From assembly GCA_029378245.1 (NCBI GenBank), contig JARKIF010000029.1:620001-684000 (forward strand): DNA of 64,000 bases. Direction: 5' to 3'. Of this stretch, positions 57,985 through 64,000 are shown piece by piece (within the stretch, counting starts at the first letter, position 1; each line of letters opens with the position of its first letter). The position numbers were made by a program, and so were the translations under genes. The stretch comes from Roridomyces roridus (lineage: Eukaryota; Basidiomycota; Agaricomycetes; Agaricales; Mycenaceae). The notes below the pieces were generated by a model, which worked only from the letters and a program-made list of their open reading frames with translations, was not told the origin of the DNA and ran no database searches.

Positions 57985-58901
57985 GCCCGAAACCAATAGC
58001 CTTGGCGGGTTTGCAGCCTGAGATATTCGAGTGACACAGAGACTCCATATAGAACGAGGGGGCCAATGACAGAGAGCCAAGTCAACTCGGATATGCCGTG
58101 CCAGCCAAAATTGGGGGCGCTATTGCTGCGTCGCCTCGATTCAATTCGCTGCGGGAAACGTAATCACAGGAATAGTATGGATGCCGAGGGCCACATGTCG
58201 GCGAGGAGAAGGGGAGTTCGTCCGAGTTGTTGGATGGGTACACGGCGCAGGGAACAAAGAACTCCGAGCACAATACAGGGACAAATGGGTGACAGGCCAG
58301 TGGTCACTGTCATTCTTGTCCAGAAGAGCATATATCGTGGTGTAGGCGAAGCAGGCTCCATAGTGATGGCCACGGCTCGGTCGACCCTCCGCGGGTCACG
58401 GGTACGGGTACTTATCGACGGGTCAGGCGCGAGTGAGGGTGGGTGGTGCGGGTGAGTCTGCCGAACATCACGGGAGCAGGGACGACTGAACAGAAGGAAG
58501 AATCAATTTTTAGAGAGTTCGAGTGTCGTTTGTCATTGAGGAACGACGATAGGGTGATAATTGCCTGGCAAGCGAGGCCAAGCGAGGCCGAGGGAATGAC
58601 GCGTCAACACGGTGAAGATTCTTGTAGAGTGTAGAGCAGCAACCAGGTAAAAACAAGGCGAGTGGAAGCGGACGGATGATGCCAGTGAGGAAGCGCCAAC
58701 CAGGCCAGGATTGGAGTGATGATGGTGGTTTGCTGCAAGGTGTCGGGGATTGCATGATGCGGATCACTCCCGACCTGGGTGCAATAGCACACCGCCTTCT
58801 TTTGCTTCCTGCCAATGCTCTGCGAACCCGCTGGTCCCACGACCGTGGCTGCCCAAGGCACCGCCGCAAGCTCTCTTGGCCACCAGAAAAATACTACTCG
58901 C
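57985..58901. other. Intergenic stretch holding a truncated hAT element end
   Basis: Apart from the element described at 58361, no gene or RNA is recognisable here. Confidence 0.4.
58361..58442. mobile_element. Truncated end of a hAT-type MITE related to the one at 40804
   Basis: TAGTGATGGCCACGG at 58361 matches the terminal repeat of the 40804-41342 element at all but a couple of positions and is followed by the same kind of GGGTCACGGGTACGGGTA subterminal repeats. No matching right end is found downstream, so it is a remnant. Confidence 0.65.
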
Positions 58902-59623
58902 ATGGATGAAGTTACAGCGATCATCGATGTCGGTCCTTCCCAAGTCCTTCCACAAGATCTCTGCGACATCCAGGACCGTGACTTCCTCAGGGCATGTGCT
59001 CGATCGTGCCGCATCCTCACTCAGCGGATGCTCTTCCGTTCCCTGAGACTCCACCGAATTCGGTCTCGTGGTCCAGCCGTCGCACCGATTCGCCGACGCT
59101 GACTACGCAAAACAGTGCCGAGATCTCGCCCTTTACGGTCAGTGGGTTGATGACCGGCGCAGTCGGGGCTTTCCCGAATCATCCGCTCAATGTGGCGGCC
59201 TTCATCGCGCGGCAGTAAACGCACAGCTACGTCTCGTCGGATCATCTCTCCCACCTCCTGTCGCTCACCCCGGATCTCCTTCGAGTTGCTGTCGGATTGC
59301 CTGAGGACCAAACCCATACTATCCGTGACCTGGCTCTCGAGAATTCATCCGACGTCGGCCTGTACCTCGCTCTTCGGGCATCACTTATGATCCTTCTCAC
59401 TCATTTTTATCGACAACCCCTGGATCACCACGCTCCATTGTCCCTGTTTGTACACAATCGCTATTCAGACGGTCCACTGATGCTTGAACAGTTAGGATAT
59501 CACGCCACTGTATCTGCCGTCCCTCCGAAGAATCTACTCCCACCTCCCATCACCAACGGCCAACTCGTATCGCCGCGTCGACGAGGGAACGATAGCTACC
59601 CTCAACGCGTAGGGTTGCTGTAA
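58902..59623 (+). pseudogene. F-box-like relic
   Basis: The first reading frame (58902 onward) reads VLPQDLCDIQDRDFLRACAR and TQRMLFRSLRLH, an F-box-like head with the LFRS motif. It closes near 59102, and related sequence continues in other frames (VSGLMTGAVGAFPNHP near 59138-59185; HLLSLTPDLLRVAVGLPED near 59249-59305; HTIRDLALENSSDVGLYL near 59309-59362), ending at 59623. At least two frame changes, with no GT-AG introns that repair them by eye, indicate decay. Confidence 0.5.
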
Positions 59624-59980
59624 ATCGTGATGAATCAATGTCGGCCAGGGGATCCCGCGATTTTATTAGAGTTTATTGCCTTTTGATGTTCGTCGACGAG
59701 CATAGTTTCTATTGAATGGTAAGTAGAAGCGTTATTCATTGTTCATTCTGGACTGTGGTAGAATTCGTGGAGAATCAATACTCCCGCCGGTGGCACATAT
59801 TCCAATCAATTGCTTTTTTTCTCTTAAACTTTTGTATTCCCGACCAAATAGTCTGGAGATCAGACGGAGCCCCATCAAATGTGATAGCCGAAGAGAACAA
59901 AGCAGCCACGTGGATCACGTGGACTTGTCGTTTCCCTCGTCTTGCTGCTTGCACTCCGCTGCCTCAAAGACCCCACACCC
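59624..59980. other. Spacer upstream of the MYND-like gene
   Basis: No coding features. It probably contains the promoter of the gene starting at 59981. Confidence 0.35.
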
Positions 59981-60815
59981 ATGCAAGAGCCTCAGATCCG
60001 CGGAGAATGCGATTTCATCGAGTTGCACTGGAAGGACATTGACTCGGCGGCGATCGAGGACCATCCCATGAGGTGTTCGGTGTGCAAAAATCGTTTCTAC
60101 TGCGTGCGTCTCCCGTCTACATCTTCACTTCCCCAACCAACCCGGAATCAGAGTGCAGAATGCCAGAAGAAAGACTGGAAGCATCACAAATGGAACTGCT
60201 CTGCACTCGGGGCGGACGGTGTGCCTGCTGCGACGGTCGTGGCGATCGACGAAGAATTCAAAGTGGAACTCAAGCGAGTGTTCGATATTCTGAAGGAGAT
60301 GGACATGGTCTTGAAGAATGACAAGAGTTTCAGGCCTTCGCCGTCGTTACTCCCCACGCTCCTCCGTGCGTCACGACCCACGCAATTCCTTCCTTCTCTA
60401 CTCACCCCACTCGACTATAGAAATTTGCGCAGACCTCCCGGAACGTCTGCGCTACCCCGGCGCGATCCAAGACAAGGGCGTGTACAGATACCGGCTCCCC
60501 ATCATCACCGCCTGCCGCCTGCTCCTCATCTCCTACGTCTCCACGCTCAACCGGTCAGACTCAGAGAAGAAGCAGTACGAGGACTTCTTTGCCAAGTTGC
60601 CGCCGATGAATCATCTGGCGTCCGGATCCTGCGCCGAGCTCTACGGACCCAAGATCACGACGCGGCCAGCGGATTTGAGCTCGGGGGAGTACCGGCTGAT
60701 TGCTGGGATGACGCCGATGTGGATAGCATCGAGGGAGGATGACAGCGACGTGTGTATGGAGTGGGTATGGCTCATGGGTGTGATGAAGCGCGTGTGGGAC
60801 GTCAAGAGTGGGTGA
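59981..60815 (+). CDS. MYND-type zinc-finger-like protein, short
   Basis: Exons 59981-60103, 60152-60326 and 60421-60815 total 693 nt, 230 residues, phases consistent. The finger is CSVCKNRFYC joined across the first intron to SAECQKKDWKHHKWNC, which gives the second half of a MYND finger (YCSxxCQxxxWxxHKxxC). The usual first Cys pair about ten residues upstream is missing or replaced by a lone Cys (RGEC), so the finger may bind one zinc ion only. The remaining 170 residues (VELKRVFDILKEMDMV, RLPIITACRLLLISYVS, MEWVWLMGVMKRVWD) are helical without known domain. MYND domains mediate protein contacts. The model might lack an upstream exon. Confidence 0.7.
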
Positions 60816-62155
60816 TCTAAGGGTACTTGCGTCGCCCAGTAGTGGAATACGGATGAATTGAATTGTCACTTTGGGCACCAAGAATAACACGAGTGGGGAG
60901 TGGACTGCGGAACGGTGTGAACACTTGCATATCGAGAGACTATGACCAGCAAAAGAGGACCTGCGGCCTAAGCCTCGATCCCGAATCGAACGGGCTGTCC
61001 TGCAGGCTCATGTGACACGCTCTTCACACTGCGCGGGCGCGGACCATCCCCGATCGAGTTCCATTTCGAGTCTGGAGGTAGTTCTACACGATGCAACATT
61101 CTTCAAGTTACGCATAAAACGTCGTTCCAACATCAAGCGTAGCAAGGTAAGTGCTTAGACCCAGATGCAAGTCCTCGTCCACTGAATGAATAATCAAATC
61201 AACGAGCCGACGCGCACTCGAATTGCGTGGACACCCGTAGTCGCCTCCGTCTCCGTCTCCATCTCCGGCACCGTCGCACCTCTCGCTCCTGCTGCGCTGA
61301 GTCTTTGACTGATGCACTCACTCGGCTTTGAATTGGACTTGGGTGACATATAGTGAGTCCATCTTTTCATTTCAGTTTGGCGGATCGCACACTAGCAGAA
61401 TTCGAAGATCCGCGTTGACGGAGAGGTGTGTGAGATGTCGAATCCGGAACGAGTAAGAACGCAGAGCAGTCTCGCAGTGGGGGATGATCCGCTGAATTCG
61501 AGACGTTGACCAGAAGCAACTGACGAGTCGCATAGGAGGCTCACTTGGAGACATTTGTATAAACCGTCGCCCAGTGTGATTCCGTTCGACCCGGGTCTGG
61601 CAGCTCTGACGATAGCGATTCACTTTTCATTTTGTGCGGTCAAATTCTCCCCGGAACCGTCGCTGGAGTCTACACTCTCCTTCCTTCAAGTGCAGCGATG
61701 TCCTCGTTGGAAGTTGAAGCTGAATTCCAAATTTACCCAGGAAGTCTTGTTGGCGAGGAAGACCAGATTCGCTGTATATGACCCCCCGTAGCCAGATTGA
61801 GTGTTGCGGTGAGTCCAACTGCACTGGCCTCGACGATGGACGTGGACCGCCCATCCTCGGAAACTTGCTCAGCGATGTCAACTAAATAGATGCACTCGAA
61901 ATAAACGTATAGAGTAACACACGCTACTAGTAGCACTCGTAAGATAATACATGGATGGGGTCGTAGTCGTACAAAGAAGAACCGGTAAGCCGTAGCCTCG
62001 TGTGGGTGGTGGTCATCATGGCGGTGTAGGCGTAAGCGGGAGGTGAGTAGAGGTGGGAAGTTAGAGTGGGATAGCGGAGTCGGTGGGAGAGAGGAAAGTG
62101 AAAGGGATGGAAGTCAGGGTGACATAGGATCGTCGGTTTGTCGAGAGCGCCACCC
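60816..62155. other. Intergenic stretch, no convincing gene
   Basis: A copy of the B-box-like motif (CCCGAATCGAACGGG) lies at about 60980, related to those near 28.7-29.3 kb. A short GTCTCC triplet-like repeat occurs at 61246-61264. ORFs are short and featureless. Confidence 0.45.
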
Positions 62156-63604
62156 TCACATATTCGCCACACTCCCCAACAAGCCCACCCGTCCAACATC
62201 ACTCCCCTCCGCAGCCGTACTCCCAGACCCAGACCCAGAGGCAGCAAGCTGCCCGACAACGTCCGACTGCAACTGCATCGGCACGAAGATGACCTTACTG
62301 TTGCCAGATTTCGCCATTGCTTGCACTGGAGAACAAAACGAGCGTCAACAACTGAAAAGAGACTCGACGAAAAGCAGACACTCACGAGCCTCCAACTGCC
62401 GAATCTGCATCGCCGCCGGACTCGCCAAGATATCCGCCGCCTGCCTCATCAACCGCGCACTGTCGACCTCTGCCCTGGCAGCAATAACCTTGCTCTCACC
62501 CAACCTCTTCTGCTGCGCCGCCGAGCTCAAACTCGCTTGGACCTCGGCGCTAAACACGATATCCTTGATCAAGATTCCCTCGATCGCCACACCCCACTTG
62601 TCTGCCACGTCCCCGACAATCTCGGCGATTTCAAACGCGATGGCTTCACGTTCGGTGACCACAGACTGGACAGCGCGTGCGCCAACGACGTGGCGGAGCG
62701 TTGTTTGTGCGCGCTCGATGAGGGCGGTACGCAGGTCGGTTATACCGAATGCGGAGCGGTAGGGGTTGGTGATTTGGTAGTAAATGACCGAGTCGATTTC
62801 GACATTGACGTTGTCGCGTGTGCTGTAGCGGGAATGAGGGGGAGGAGAGCATAGAGAGATGACGACGCACATGACACTCTGCCTCCCAATAGGACTAATC
62901 TGGATCCTCACTTCGACGACTTTGAGAGACTCGGTGCACACGTTGACCTGGACGAGTCCCGGGTCGACAGATTTGTAGAATTTCCCGAAGCGCGAGACGA
63001 GCCCGACGGAGCCCTGTTGGACCTCGCGGAAGGGATTGGGGAAGGGACAGCAGGGGATCATGCCGCAGATGCCGACGATGGATCCGAGACCGTTGAGGAG
63101 GGAACCGTAGAGGCCGTGGGTGACCTATTCGATGCGTCGTTAGAAAGGAGAAGGTTAGAACGAGTCGGGCCTCGAGCGGGTCTATTCCGGCCCCAATACG
63201 TCTCACGACGGTGAGAATCGTGCGTTCTCGCCCCACTCGAGGGCCCAAGTCACATAGAGCTGAAGACTCACCTCCCCGAGACCCAAATCCTGCGCATATG
63301 AGGGCTACCGAGTGGACTCGTCAGACCGTGATGGAGGTCGCAAGGCTAACACACGCACCTGCATCTCCGCCTTCTTAATCGGCTGAACGGTGATGATGTG
63401 CTTCGCAGGGTCGACAGTACGCCGAGGGCCAGCGAGAGGCTCTTCCGTCACTGCCAGCGCCCGCCACAGTCAGCTGAGGCCCATGCCAAGAGACAAAGAG
63501 GACGCACCATGGGCAGCGTCGTGGTCGACGACGTGGCCGCGCGAGCTGCTCTCCGACGGGGAGGGAATACGATCTTTGCGGTCGATACTGTTTGGAGTCG
63601 ACAT
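62156..63604 (-). CDS. Stomatin/SPFH-domain membrane protein
   Basis: The start at 63604 gives a polar N-terminus (MSTPNSIDRKDRIPSPSES), then ITVQPIKKAEMQ. A hydrophobic hairpin segment (YGSLLNGLGSIVGICGMIPC) precedes the SPFH core: GLVSRFGKFYKSVDPGL, TRDNVNVEIDSVIYYQI, IERAQTTLRHVVG, WGVAIEGILIKDI, then the coiled coil QASLSSAAQQKRLGESKVIA. The C-terminal exon reads KVIFVPMQLQSDVVGQLAA and ends at 62156. Introns of 50-100 nt join in phase (for example at 62870-62822). Stomatins form oligomers on the inner face of membranes and organise lipids and channels. All core features are present; cellular location cannot be read from the sequence. Confidence 0.88.
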
Positions 63605-63705
63605 GAGGGGAGAGAGCGCGAGGGTGTCGATTGGGAGGCTGCTCTTAAAAGGGATGGGAGAGGATCACAAGCTCCGCAGCGCCTGACATCAATTTCTCAC
63701 GCAGT

Positions 63706-64000
63706 CTATCTTGACTCCTCTCCACCACCAATCTCCTCGGCCGACAAAGCTGTTAAAACGACACAAATGCCGGCGGTAGAAGCTGTATATCCTGCAAGTT
63801 TCAGGACACCCGAGATGACCCGACCTGCGCTCTTTTGGCCATGGCTTAACACTGACAGTTTGCTGCGCGGCTCGTATTTTCTCCTCGGCGGCGGCATGGA
63901 TCTGCTGCGCACGCCACGAAGAGTCGGCTCATCGGTCCATCGCATTTTGGGCTTCTCCATCGCTCACTCCCCCTGGTCTATCCCGTTCCAGACTGCCTCT
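63706..64000. other. Edge region with two competing open frames
   Basis: On the plus strand a frame opens at ATG 63768 (MPAVEAVYPASFRTPEMTRP) and runs to the window edge without a stop. On the minus strand ORF 63960-63706 (84 codons) contains a hydrophobic segment (GYTASTAGICVVLTALS). Only one is likely to be real. The plus reading has no recognisable domain in the visible part. I cannot decide from the sequence. Confidence 0.3.

Noticed and set aside
62138..62854. Plus-strand ORF of 238 codons over the stomatin gene
   Set aside because: The minus strand has the complete SPFH domain in phase; the plus frame is a shadow.

Overview
The window looks like nuclear DNA of a basidiomycete fungus, most likely an agaricomycete. 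Genes are split by many introns of about 47-65 nt with GT(C/G/A)..AG borders. The content is typical of mushroom-forming fungi: a STAND/NLR protein with a NACHT core and 14 WD40 repeats, expanded F-box-like families, a laccase-type multicopper oxidase, a fungal P450, a Zn2Cys6 regulator, and small secreted proteins. All gene models were built by hand from reading frames and splice signals. No database search was possible, so names rest on recognised motifs.

Layout. 0-9.5 kb: broken RBR/IBR zinc-finger pieces, an F-box-like gene (minus, 4344-2808), a membrane sensor-like gene (minus, 7187-5477) and a member of a second F-box-like family (minus, 9470-8576). 9.6-16.6 kb: a decayed paralogue of the first F-box gene, then a nine-exon NLR gene (11401-16588, 1591 residues). 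17-22.8 kb: a 2-oxoglutarate dioxygenase (minus), a repeat-rich stretch, two intron-containing tRNA-Pro genes (CGG and AGG), and two small secreted-protein genes facing each other. 23-30 kb: a Harbinger-like MITE with perfect 33-bp ends, a two-finger GATA factor, and a gene-poor stretch with dispersed repeats. 30-43.8 kb: F-box-like genes, several membrane or unrecognised genes, an F-box-like gene split by a 539-bp hAT-type MITE, and a secreted Cys-rich protein. 44.2-57.8 kb: FAD monooxygenase, Zn2Cys6 factor, NmrA-like oxidoreductase, cytochrome P450 and a laccase-like protein, all single copy and close together, which reads as a possible small metabolic cluster without a scaffold-building enzyme. 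58-64 kb: a truncated hAT end, an F-box relic, a MYND-like gene, a stomatin-family gene and an edge ORF.

Most notable: (1) the laccase-like protein keeps the type-1 copper site but has lost ligands of the trinuclear cluster (HWHG reads DFDG, and HSH reads HSQ); (2) a hAT-type MITE interrupts a gene and is bounded by an exact 8-bp target duplication; (3) a P450 intron is 1278 nt long where its neighbours are about 50 nt; (4) the F-box-like families show stepwise decay by splice-acceptor loss, frameshift and transposon insertion.
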